Notes under the pieces: model-generated
Seen by the model: only the letters and a program-made list of their open reading frames with translations
Told to the model about the DNA's origin: nothing
Database searches by the model: none
Program-made: the position numbers and the translations under genes
From: Chara braunii
Taxonomy: Eukaryota; Streptophyta; Charophyceae; Charales; Characeae
Length of the DNA: 30,737 nt
NCBI GenBank assembly: GCA_003427395.1
Contig: BFEA01000082.1
Coordinates: forward strand, 3,760,471 to 3,791,207
Direction: 5' to 3'
In this document: one piece after another, positions 22,765 through 30,737 of the stretch
Position numbering within the stretch: the stretch's first letter is position 1
How the letters are laid out: every line of letters begins with the position of its first letter

Positions 22765-23141
22765 CTGTGTGTCTTTTTAACGGGGAACGGGGGAATTAAA
22801 CTCCCGTTGAATCCCGTTGAATTTTAACAAATCCCATTGAATTCCCGTTAAACGCGAAAATGGGCCGCTCCCGCGCTTTTCGGAAAAACGGAATTGATGC
22901 GCGGGGTCCGGAACACGTGGCCCTAAGCAAAGAGAAATAACAAAAACAAAAACAAAAAAAAACCTATAAAAAAAAAAAAGCATTCCCCCAACCCCTGAAG
23001 CACCTCTTATACCACCGAAGTAGACCAACACCGACTGGCCTGCCACCCGCCACTCACCAACCCCCCGGCACAAGTCCCCAAACCTACCTGGAAGCCCTCT
23101 AAACCATCCGCCCCCACATCCCCCAAACCCCAAGGCCCCAG

Positions 23142-23232
23142 TTATGTGTGTGTAGGTGTAATGTGTGTGCACGTATGTGTATGTGTGTGCCTGTGTGTGA
23201 GTGTGTCTGTGCATGAATATGTATGTATGTGC

Positions 23233-23280
<48 letters not shown>

Positions 23281-23370
23281 ATGATTGTTGGCGTGTGTGT
23301 GTGTGTGTGCATGTGTGTGTGTGTGTGTTTATGTGTGTTTGTTTGTGTTGTATCTGTGTGTGTGCGTGCG
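23142..23370. repeat. (GT)n-rich microsatellite
   Basis: Imperfect GT repeats with a pure tract at about 23241-23279. Inside the hAT-like element. Confidence 0.98.
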
Positions 23371-23792
23371 AGTCTGTTTTTCCTTTTCTTATTTGCTTTT
23401 ATGTTTTTTGATTTTTTTTTTTAAATACCGGGGAGTTAGAAAAAAATAAACGTTCGCAGGCAGGAGGCTGCGCTTGTGTGAATTCCATTTTCGTCGTTTC
23501 ATGTTCTTTCCGTTTTCGGTAAGGTCGTGCAGTTTGGGGTCTCCGACAGCAGAAAATAGGGTCCGGTTGCAGTCGTCCCTAAGACCAGTCGTAGGGCAGG
23601 TTATCTCGTCAAGGTCGCTGCAACTGAGTACAGGGCGCCATCCACTTTTTCCTTTTGAGGGATAGAGTTTTCTCCCAAATACAGTATAGATGTATTCTGC
23701 TGTTTGTTACCAAGTACCAAAATCTAGAACGGACTGCCCCGCCTCATTGGCAGGGCTTACTAAGAAAAGAAAAGAAAAAAAAAACGTACTTA

Positions 23793-23958
23793 GGGCCAGA
23801 TCCCACTGGCAAAGACGATTGTAGTAAGTGTCTGAATGTGGACGTGATTGTGGACAGGGGCACAATTTTGTGATTGATGTACTTTTCTGCATCCCTGTGT
23901 GGAACACGTCCAGATTCAGACTCTTATTCCAATCCTCTTTGCCAGGGGGATCTGGCCC
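23793..23958. mobile_element. Tourist-like MITE, 166 bp, TTA duplication
   Basis: GGGCCAGATCCC (23793-23804) is exactly inverted at 23947-23958, and TTA lies directly outside each end (23790-23792 and 23959-23961). The two arms pair for most of the element: beyond the termini, GGCAAAGA-GATTG and GTCTGAAT-TGGACGTG segments match in inverted orientation. The result is a fold-back of about 70 bp per arm. The structure and TSD are diagnostic of a PIF/Harbinger-mobilised MITE. Confidence 0.9.
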
Positions 23959-24075
23959 TTACTTACCTTTGGCACGAGATACACTGCTAGTAGTTTAGAG
24001 GTTGAAATGCCCTTTTCCCTGGCCGCATGTGGGGAGATACAGCCCTCAGTAGCTTGCTATTCGTTTTTCAGGGTT

Positions 24076-24422
24076 CGTCCAGTGGCCTAGCTCAGTTGGT
24101 TAGGCATGCAGGTGGTCCGTCCAGTGGCCTAGCTCAGTTGGTTAGGCATGCAGGTGGCATTCAGGAGGTTGTGGGTTCAATCCCTGCCTATGGCACTCTT
24201 GATGCCAACCAACTGAGATAGTCAGCTGGATCCTCCCAGTCTGTAGCAGTTAAAGTCTTCAGCCAACACGGCGTGTGAGTGAGTTGCGTGTGGTGTGTGG
24301 GACAGTGTTGGCTTAAGACAACCATCCAGAAGGCTGCCCATCCCCCACTTCATACGATCACTGTGTCCTCAGTGACTGGCCTCTACAACACCATGGACTT
24401 TATAATGAAAAAAAAAAAAAAA
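24076..24422 (+). mobile_element. tRNA-derived SINE with a duplicated 5' head and poly(A) tail
   Basis: The head has an A box TAGCTCAGTTGG (24130-24141) and a B box GGTTCAATCCC (24174-24184), 44 nt apart as in tRNAs, forming an internal RNA polymerase III promoter. A ~220-bp tRNA-unrelated body follows, ending in 15 A (24408-24422). The first ~40 bp of the head, including the A box, is tandemly repeated (24076-24117, then 24118 onward; period 42). No clear target duplication was found. The tRNA-like part lacks a pairing acceptor stem, so it is not a functional tRNA. A LINE elsewhere would supply the reverse transcriptase. Confidence 0.85.
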
Positions 24423-24828
24423 GGACCTTTGCCAAGCTTACTGTCTAGAACATAAATCATGCTACCCGAATGGCTGTGTCCCCGCATCAAACGCAGTATA
24501 ACAGTTGTTATACATCTTTGAAGTGTCTATAACCCTATATTTTTAGCTTGTTTTTCTGGTTTTTTTAAGCCCCTAAAGTTATCTGTGTGTAACCAAAAAA
24601 CAAACACTCATTTCATCTGGGTTTTTTTTTTCCCATTGTCTTCATGTTTTTGATTTTTTTTAAATATATTAAATTAAAAGCTCAAAAAATAAAAATAAAA
24701 ATATGACGTTCTAGAGCTCAACCCGTGAAAACATCATACCGGGCTTTTCAATGGGATTCAATGCGGATTCAACGCGTGTTGAATCTTTCAACGTGGAACC
24801 CGCGTTGAATCGATTTTCGGACACACAG

Positions 24829-24852
24829 GTCATGGGTGTACCAACCGAACCA
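24829..24852 (-). pseudogene. tRNA-like sequence, A-box side
   Basis: The minus strand reads TGGTTCGGTTGG (24841-24852), close to an A box. It joins the B-box half at 22728-22764 once the hAT-like insertion is removed. Confidence 0.4.
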
Positions 24853-25078
24853 ACCATTTTCGCACTGCAGCTTCAGCAAGATGATGCACTTGTGCATCAC
24901 ATCGCCATGAGGATTGGGCCATAGCCGCCACTCCGGCAGAATTCTCTACAAATTTGTGTGTCGGGCACATGGAGAGGATCGACAAAGACGCTTCAAACAA
25001 ACAGTTGCTAAGTGATTCCATTAAACCACTCGTGACTAAGAACCAACTGACGGGTGCAAGGGTGGGGTAGGCCGGAGG
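24853..25078. other. Non-genic
   Basis: Contains a small TGATGCAC-TTG-TGCATCA palindrome near 24882-24899; no gene. Confidence 0.4.
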
Positions 25079-25254
25079 TTTTCCCTGGCAGGAATAATTG
25101 GTCCCGCGGCGAACTGGTGCAGGTTATGGGGTCGATAACCTCGTTCCCTCAACTAACCACATGGGCAGGAGATTTTCCCTGGCAGGAATAATTGGTCCTG
25201 CGGCGAACTGGTGCAGGTTATGGGATCGATAACCTTGCTCCCTAAACTAACCAC
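25079..25254. repeat. 94-bp tandem duplication with AGGTTAT/ATAACCT hairpins
   Basis: TTTTCCCTGGCAGGAATAAT starts both units (25079 and 25173). Each carries GGTTATGGG(G/A)TCGATAACC, a hairpin. Only a handful of differences separate the units. Confidence 0.95.
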
Positions 25255-25788
25255 GACAATAGCACAATCTCTAATATGGCAATAGTAGGCCATGCTAGGA
25301 ACATGGCGCCTGGCTTGGGTCAGAAGGGCTGTCTCAGGTAAGACCTTGGTCACGGTAGAACCAGTAGACACTGCCTTAGGGAAGGCTATCCAGAATATTC
25401 ACAGTCTGATCAACCCGGGCTGGTGCTCGTAGGGAAAAAAAAAAACACAAACGGAACGGTCTCGTTTGGCGGCAGAAGTGCCCATGCGACGGGGCTTGCT
25501 CAATAGTGCTTCAACTGGGGCTGGGAGAGGTTGACCTAGGCTAGCGCTGGTGTCTGCAACCGCTGTCCCGTATATCCGAGGCAGGGGCCAACAAGTACCC
25601 CCATAAATGGGCAAGCAGAGGTTAATGCTAAGGAAGCAGAACGACGAGGTAGGTAGGGGTGGGTGCTGCGAGCACCCAGAAGGGAAAAAAGAAAACAAAA
25701 AAAAAAAGCACCAGTTGGCATGAATCGCATCAAATACACCATCGAGTACGAATCGAACTGGCTGCAGGCAGAGGCCAGAACATCGAAA
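25255..25788. other. Non-genic
   Basis: No gene recognised. The 155-codon minus-strand frame at 25399-25866 crosses A-runs and overlaps another open frame; no domain is seen. Confidence 0.4.
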
Positions 25789-26053
25789 GGGCACCCTCCG
25801 TGCGCACGGGCACATTTTCTGCTTGACTGGTAAACCGAAATGATAGGGTCTAAGAGCCCTCTGCACCCCTCCAAGAGTCCTCGTATCTTGGGTTTTCTGT
25901 ATCAGAGTCGCTGTTGATAAATTTCACAAGAGTCCTCTGCACCCCTCCAAGAGTCCTCGTACCTGGGCACCCTCCGTGCGCACGGCCACATTTTCTCCTT
26001 AACGGGGCCTCAACATTTGGGATCGGGTCAGGTCGCTGTTGATAAATTTCACA
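25789..26053. repeat. Shuffled local duplication of three short segments
   Basis: Three segments each occur twice in rearranged order: GGCACCCTCCGTGCGCACGG (~25790, ~25967), CCCCTCCAAGAGTCCTCGTA (~25866, ~25942) and TCGCTGTTGATAAATTTCAC (~25908, ~26032). Confidence 0.85.
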
Positions 26054-26158
26054 GTGAGCGGCGGCTGTTGTAGCGTTCCGGGTCTCTAGAAGTTCACAGT
26101 GAGGGCCCCCCGGCCTATCCGCGGGCAAGGGCGAGGCAGTGGAGGTTTGAGCATGTCA

Positions 26159-26540
26159 CATCAGGCAGCAAGGAAGCACACAGGAAGGCCAGTACACTGA
26201 AAGGACACCCTGAGTAACACCCCACAGACGCCCCCCGGCTGCAGGCAGGCCAGTAGATTGAAAGGACACCCTCAGCATGCGAGGCTTCAAACAGTTGACA
26301 GTTACCCTGATGTACTTCGCCTCCGGTTCGATGGTGGTTTGATTATGGACCCACTGCTCCATACCCTATGAGGGTAAGCGCATAGCCCTTTTTTTTTCAA
26401 ATACGAAAAATTTGGCGAGGGCAGCAAGCGAGGAGGTTAAGTGAATCCTTGGCAGTATGTTTAGTCAGTCATCGGTTACGAATAGCTGCCGAACAGACAC
26501 AGGGTGTCAGCGGAGTAACACCCCACAGACACCCCCTTTG
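26159..26540. repeat. Dispersed short repeats (GTAACACCCCACAGAC)
   Basis: GAAAGGACACCCT(G/C)AG occurs twice (~26198, ~26258). GTAACACCCCACAGAC occurs at ~26213 and ~26514. No gene. Confidence 0.7.
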
Positions 26541-26764
26541 CCTCTCTTCCCAAAAAGGGAAAGGAGAAATTCAGACCTCTCCACCGTATAGATCGGGAGC
26601 ACGCAGTTGTCACTGCAATTTAGGGCAATGTTCTTCTCTATAACAGAAAACATGCCATGACCCCAGTTGCTGTCATGACCCCATCTCTCCTATGTGGATT
26701 ACAAATTTGTCCTCGTGTGCCATGCATTGGAAAAAAAAAGTGGTACGCGTGTAATAGAGTAGAG

Positions 26765-26856
26765 AGAAAAACAGGGTCACAGACAGCATGTTGAGCCAGA
26801 TTAAATAGAAAGAAAAACAGGGTCACAGACAGCGTGTTGAGCCAGATTAAATAGAA
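26765..26856. repeat. 46-bp tandem duplication
   Basis: AGAAAAACAGGGTCACAGAC begins units at 26765 and 26811; they differ at one or two positions. Confidence 0.95.
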
Positions 26857-26988
26857 GGGTGGAGAAGAAGAGGGTACGAGAGGAAAACACCTTATACTGG
26901 GGTTCCATGTCTCCCTTCTATTAATTTCAACCATTTCCAGCACCACCCATTTCCCCTCTTCATGATGCCATTTTTCTATACTACGCAC

Positions 26989-26993
<5 letters not shown>

Positions 26994-27029
<36 letters not shown>

Positions 27030-27069
27030 CACACACACACGCGCACACACACTCTCACACTCTCACACA

Positions 27070-27122
<53 letters not shown>

Positions 27123-27168
27123 GCACTCACACTCACACACTCGCACACACACACAGACACACACACAT
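26994..27168. repeat. Compound microsatellite (CT)n-(CA)n
   Basis: CT to ~27027, then CA with interspersed CT/CG. Peptides predicted across it are artefacts. Confidence 0.98.
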
Positions 27169-27845
27169 TCATTGAAAGGCCATTCCATTTCTTTGGTAAA
27201 TATGTCCGACCTCAATAACAGCTACAGAGATGCAACAAACTACATCCATCCATACATCCACTATACATCTGCTGAAGGGCAATCTGGGTGTCCTTATCTC
27301 CTCCTCCTACATGCGGGTGAGTAAACCAGGATGAAGCAGAACCTCGCACCTTGCCAAACACGGCCTTCCTTCAAATACGATGATGATGCATTGGGCACTA
27401 CAGCTGTGCCTCTGCCACAGCACTTGCAATAATGACACCCGTGCGTCCTGCCCACGAGAGGCTCTCTCTCACACTAGTGAACCAATCTCATTGCAGTGAT
27501 AAGATCATTCACGCATCACAAGGATCAGGGAGCCCGGACAAGAGAGTGACATCTCGCCATAGCAGATCTGCACTCGGACAAGAATTGCAGACCAGAAGAG
27601 GGGACAATCTCACAAGGCAGGACAAGCTCACAAGTTAGATACGACATACAGCGCGATATGGCAGAGGCGAAACGGTTAAAGCGACACACGACTATAAATG
27701 CCTACACCTCACGTTGATCAAACACAGAACAGCTGTGCCTCAGAACCCCCACTTCCAAGGTCTATTTTAAGGCTATACTCACCACAAGACTAAGTGCCTG
27801 ATTCAGCCAAGAAAACTTTTCAGCGGGCCCCCGATTTGCCCAAGA
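27169..27845. other. Non-genic
   Basis: No recognisable gene; short open frames only. Confidence 0.35.
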
Positions 27846-28065
27846 GTGCATTCCAGCCAGATATGGCATGAATGCATTTCATCCCGATTTCGCCACGAAT
27901 GCATTTCAGCCCTGAGGGGGTACTTGCACTGGGACTTCTCAAAACAGCTCTGGACGCGATTGCAGTCGGGTTCATCCACACCTGGCTGTAATTGCAGTCA
28001 GATGCATTTTTGGAAGTCCTACTGCGAGTACGCCCTGAATTTGACCAAAAATGCATTTCATTTGC
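27846..28065. repeat. ~26-bp tandem motif (GAATGCATTTCA)
   Basis: GAGTGCATTCCAGCC (~27844), GAATGCATTTCATCCC (~27870) and GAATGCATTTCAGCCC (~27897) form a short tandem. Further AATGCATTTCAT-like copies lie to ~28065. Confidence 0.7.
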
Positions 28066-28355
28066 AACAGTCCTGCCATGAGTACATCCTCAGCATCATG
28101 ACCCACTTGCTGAATTGCAAGCTACCCCAGTATAACCATGGTCGATCGGAAGCGACCAGGTTCAGGCTGAGAGAAATCACAATTCTAGGAGGCTTCCCGT
28201 CTGTCGACATCATCCATTCCTAGTCAAGGAGAGGAATCCCCCATTTTTTAACCCCTCCATCCATCGGCAGAATATCCTGTGCTGCAACCAACCCCACCGC
28301 GACAGCCCAGCAACCGTCGTAACACCTCTTTCCATAGCCGCATGTACCGCATCTG

Positions 28356-28655
28356 AGCCCCCGTCGACGCACCGTATGCCAAACATAAACCTCCGAGCTT
28401 GTCGTCACTCCGCACCCTTCCTTGCCAGCACCATTGCTTCGTCAAGATTCATCACGCCATTCATGGCTGCCTGTAGCATGTCATCGATATCAAGATATCA
28501 AGACAAGCCCCCATCGATGCACTGTATGCAAGATATAAACTTGCGAGCTTGTCGTCACTCTGCACCCTTCCTTACCTGCACCGTTGATTCGTCAAGATCC
28601 ATCATGCCGTTCACGGCTGCCTGTAGCATGTTGTCGATATCAAGATGTCCAGATG
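28356..28655. repeat. 150-bp tandem duplication
   Basis: Units start AGCCCCCGTCGACGCACCGT (28356) and AGCCCCCATCGATGCACTGT (28506) and stay alignable to CGATATCAAGAT. Many differences are transitions, so the event is older than the duplication at 8655. Confidence 0.93.
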
Positions 28656-28699
28656 CGCACTCTTCCTGAGGGCCTTTCTGCCGAGGCTGCAAACGGCCA

Positions 28700-29125
28700 C
28701 ATCACTGTATATAAGACAAGAGCCGCACAAAGGACGATCAGCGCTGTGTGTTGGTTGGTGCACACACCTGGAAATCACAACTCTGCTTACATCGTTCAAG
28801 GCGAAAACGATGACAACAACATTTCACAGATCCTCCTCTTCCCCAACACCTTCTGCCTATCTTCTTCAGGGCCCAATCTCTGAACTGCAAAATCGATATA
28901 TACCAGAGAGAACTGCCACATGAAAGACAATCCATGCTGTGTGCCTGCAGACCCACACATAAACGTCCATCACCTCTCTCTGCTTACACAGCAAAGATGA
29001 TGACAACTGTACACCACGATACTGCCTTTTATCGAATGCCCTTCCTTAGGCCCCAAACCCCAGACCACCATATCATCCATATATAAGCCAGAACTGCATG
29101 CTGAAGTCAACAGATATGTGTGCCT
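28700..29125. repeat. Degenerate ~185-bp tandem repeat, three units
   Basis: ATATATA(A/C)-(G/C)C(C)AGA landmarks near 28710, 28896 and 29080 are each followed by AC/GAACTGC(C)AC-like and G(C)TGTGTG sequence at matching distances. Units are strongly diverged. Confidence 0.6.
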
Positions 29126-29143
29126 GTAGATGCAACACCTCTT

Positions 29144-29265
29144 TACCCCCTCTTTCTTTACCCACTCTTTCTTTAACCCCTCTTTTTTTACCCCCTCTTT
29201 CTTTAACCCCTCTTTCTTTACCCCCTCTTTCTTTAACCCCTCTTTCTTTACCCCCTCTCCACTTA
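29144..29265. repeat. 15-bp tandem repeat (CTTTCTTTAACCCCT)n
   Basis: About eight units alternating CTTTCTTTAACCCCT and CTTTCTTTACCCCCT. Because 15 is a multiple of 3, an open frame with a KKEGV/LKKEGV-like peptide appears on the minus strand; it is not evidence of a gene. Confidence 0.95.
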
Positions 29266-29699
29266 CCTTATAAAGCAAGATGTCAAGAGTTTCCAGGCAA
29301 TTCTACTGGTACCCCAATCTCTCCTCCATAACATTCAAATAGAAGCTTGCCTGCCACTGTGAGTAGTGTGATTAGCACCAACACAGGCATCGCCTCGGGA
29401 GGCCAGAGCCGTCGAGAATCGCCAGACTTCTCCGCCCCTGGCATACTTGTCATATGCTCTCAGTTTCACATGTTCGCAGTTTCGCAAGCATAGACGTGAA
29501 AGGGAGTTGGACATTGCACACCTCTCTTCCAACTCCCCACTGCCACCTCCACATTATGCACGCAATGCAAACGATGCTCCCATCCTTTCTCACCCATCCA
29601 CGTTTCCTCCTCCCTGTCTTTTCTCCATCTTCCTTCCCCGCAGTCACTCAGGCTGTCACTTCTTCCACAAATGGCTGCCAGGAGAGTTGAACAAACTGG
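29266..29699. other. Non-genic
   Basis: No gene recognised; C/T-rich from ~29515 to 29645. Confidence 0.35.
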
Positions 29700-29955
29700 A
29701 TCCCCCCTTCCCCCTCGGCCCCAAAAAAGTTTTCAGTCCAAAAAGATTCCCTTTTGGGCCCAAAAAGATTCCCTCTTGGGCCCAAAAAGATTCCCTCTTC
29801 GGCCCAAAATGATTCTTCCTTGGACCCAAAAAGCTTCCTCCTTGGGCCCAAAGCTTCCTTCTTGGGGCCAAAAAGCTTCCTCCTTGGGGCCAAAAAAAGC
29901 TTCCTCCTCGGGCTCAAGAGCGTCCTCCTCGGGCTCAAAAAGCTTACTCTTCGTG
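29700..29955. repeat. ~21-22-bp minisatellite (GGGCCCAAAAAGATTCCCT)n
   Basis: About eleven degenerate units. The 5' units read GGGCCCAAAAAGATTCCCTC, the 3' ones GGGGCCAAAAAGCTTCCTCC. All three minus-strand frames stay open, which marks the frames as artefacts. Same family as 22287-22410. Confidence 0.9.
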
Positions 29956-30613
29956 CCCGGCATTGACTTCAAAAGATTTCCACCAACCTGCTGGGGCTAA
30001 GACGGTTGAACGAAGCGGGCCCGCACTGCTGCACAGCTGTCTGTCAATGCAGTTACCTCCACCTTACACAGCAATTCCACATCCCCTCCCCTCCTCCCTT
30101 GTGCACAAATCACACGTCCCTAGATAAGAAGCGACGTCATGTTTGAAAAATAACAATCGAAGACTGAAGACTGAAAACAAAGGAACTGATGAAAAGCTAC
30201 CGAGGGACCAAGAACCTGTCCCAATGGGACCGGTGCCAAGGCACCCAAGGACAAGACATGTGCATGTTTCTGTCTGTTAGCTGTAACGGCGGTTATTATT
30301 GACACAAAAATAAAGCATCAAAGAAATATGTACAAACTTCAAACTTCAAAGTACTAAGCGTGAACCATTACTGGGGTGTTTTCCAAAAAAAAAAAAAAAA
30401 AACCTGAACCACTACTGGTAATCGAACAACCTAGTCCTAAAGACTCCTAACATCTCGAAAAAAAACACCCACCCTCTTCCCTCCTCCTTTGGATCACCGA
30501 CTACACAGAATGTAGACAAGCACTGTATCGTACAAGTAAAACATAATCCAACCGTCAACCCAACAAGCAAACAACTAGCCATCCAATCAACGATTGACCC
30601 AACTGTCACTCAC
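29956..30613. other. Probable intron or flank of the right-edge exon (minus strand)
   Basis: If the exon at 30614-30737 is real, its intron starts at 30613 (GTGAGT) and runs to lower coordinates. A T-rich tract (minus strand of the A run at 30387-30402) and TTCCTTTGTTTTCAG near 30170-30185 could be the acceptor region. An AATAAA on the plus strand lies near 30309. Confidence 0.25.
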
Positions 30614-30737
30614 ATTGCGAATGAAGTAAGCCCCCAAGCGATGATGATACATGCTATCCTTCGACGGCTTACAGTCATGCTGCACATATTTTGAGAGTCG
30701 ATCACCGAACACGTCGTAGCGGTCTGGACTGTACTCG
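30614..30737 (-). CDS. Partial exon of an unrecognised gene, runs off the window edge
   Basis: Read on the minus strand in the frame starting at 30736, 41 codons are open to the boundary. They give a mixed, protein-like composition: YSPDRYDVFGDRLSK, then KPSKDSMYHHRLGAYFIRN. The other two minus frames hit stops. The open stretch ends at AAT|GTGAGT, a strong splice-donor match, with a phase-0 boundary between 30614 and 30613. A plausible acceptor (TTTGTTTTCAG near 30172) would give a ~16-codon final exon in frame, ending at a stop near 30120; this is speculative. I cannot assign a family. Its 5' part lies outside the window. Confidence 0.4.

Larger units (their letters stand above)
22765..24828. 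mobile_element. hAT-like non-autonomous transposon, 2064 bp, 8-bp TSD
   Basis: The ends are CTGTGTGTC (22765-22773) and GACACACAG (24820-24828), perfect 9-bp inverted termini. GTCATGGG flanks both sides (22757-22764 and 24829-24836), an exact 8-bp duplication characteristic of hAT transposition. Subterminal regions carry repeated TTGAAT motifs: several at 22805-22850 and, in both orientations, at 24748-24810. These are typical of transposase-binding subterminal repeats. No transposase is encoded. The interior holds a GT microsatellite, a Tourist-like MITE and a SINE, so the element has served as a landing site. The terminus differs from the usual CA-starting hAT end, so family assignment rests mainly on the TSD length. 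Confidence 0.75.

Noticed and set aside
24118-24195. Functional tRNA gene
   Set aside because: A and B boxes are present but the acceptor stem does not pair, and a long body with an A tail follows; it is a SINE head.
29648-30000. Periodic GPKRESFW-like peptide on the minus strand
   Set aside because: It is a translation of a ~21-bp minisatellite open in all three frames.
30184-30240. Hammerhead ribozyme (CTGATGA at 30186-30192)
   Set aside because: No GAAA core or correctly placed helices follow.

Overview
This window reads as repeat-dominated nuclear DNA of a eukaryote, most likely from the green lineage. It has no operon-like gene layout, no long intact coding gene, long dinucleotide microsatellites, an assembly gap (55 N at 16690-16744), a tRNA-derived SINE, several TIR transposons with target-site duplications, and a decayed PIF/Harbinger transposase. 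That transposase remnant resembles the copies I associate with large charophyte (Chara-like) genomes; this is an impression from family knowledge, not a database result.

Layout. 1-850: two minisatellite blocks whose units contain short palindromes. 1360-1690: repeated stem-loops around a TTTATAAT palindrome. 2058-3265, 4929-10550 and 11500-14830: three diverged members of what looks like one modular non-coding repeat family. Its parts are (i) a short conserved module (CAGCGCTTC, 30 bp, then AAGATTTATACAAAG), (ii) an array of small hairpins with variable stems and a nearly invariant ACTTA loop, (iii) a ~290 bp structured block ('C'), and (iv) further shared blocks ('D','E','F'). Blocks C-D-E-F lie in the same order in two copies, and several helices are kept by compensatory base-pair changes. 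A ~95 bp inverted repeat (11401-11497 / 15103-15200) brackets the third copy. 8655-9173 is a 263-bp tandem duplication next to a (TC)n(TATC)n microsatellite.

15280-16813: microsatellites and a ~900 bp pyrimidine-rich strand. 17299-17871: a TIR element with a TGA duplication and strong internal palindromes. 18173-19356: a region bounded by perfect 17-bp inverted repeats. 20048-21057 (minus): a Harbinger transposase pseudogene with at least three in-frame stops and several frameshifts. 22765-24828: a ~2.06 kb non-autonomous hAT-like element with an exact 8-bp target duplication. It has landed inside an older tRNA-like sequence and itself carries a Tourist-like MITE (TTA duplication), a GT microsatellite and a tRNA-derived SINE.

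25079-29950: local tandem duplications and minisatellites (94, 46, 150, ~185, 15 and ~21 bp periods). The right edge (30614-30737, minus) is the only stretch that looks like an exon of a host gene: 41 open codons ending at a consensus GTGAGT splice donor.

There is no gene pathway here to reconstruct. The interest lies in the structured repeat family and the nested transposons.
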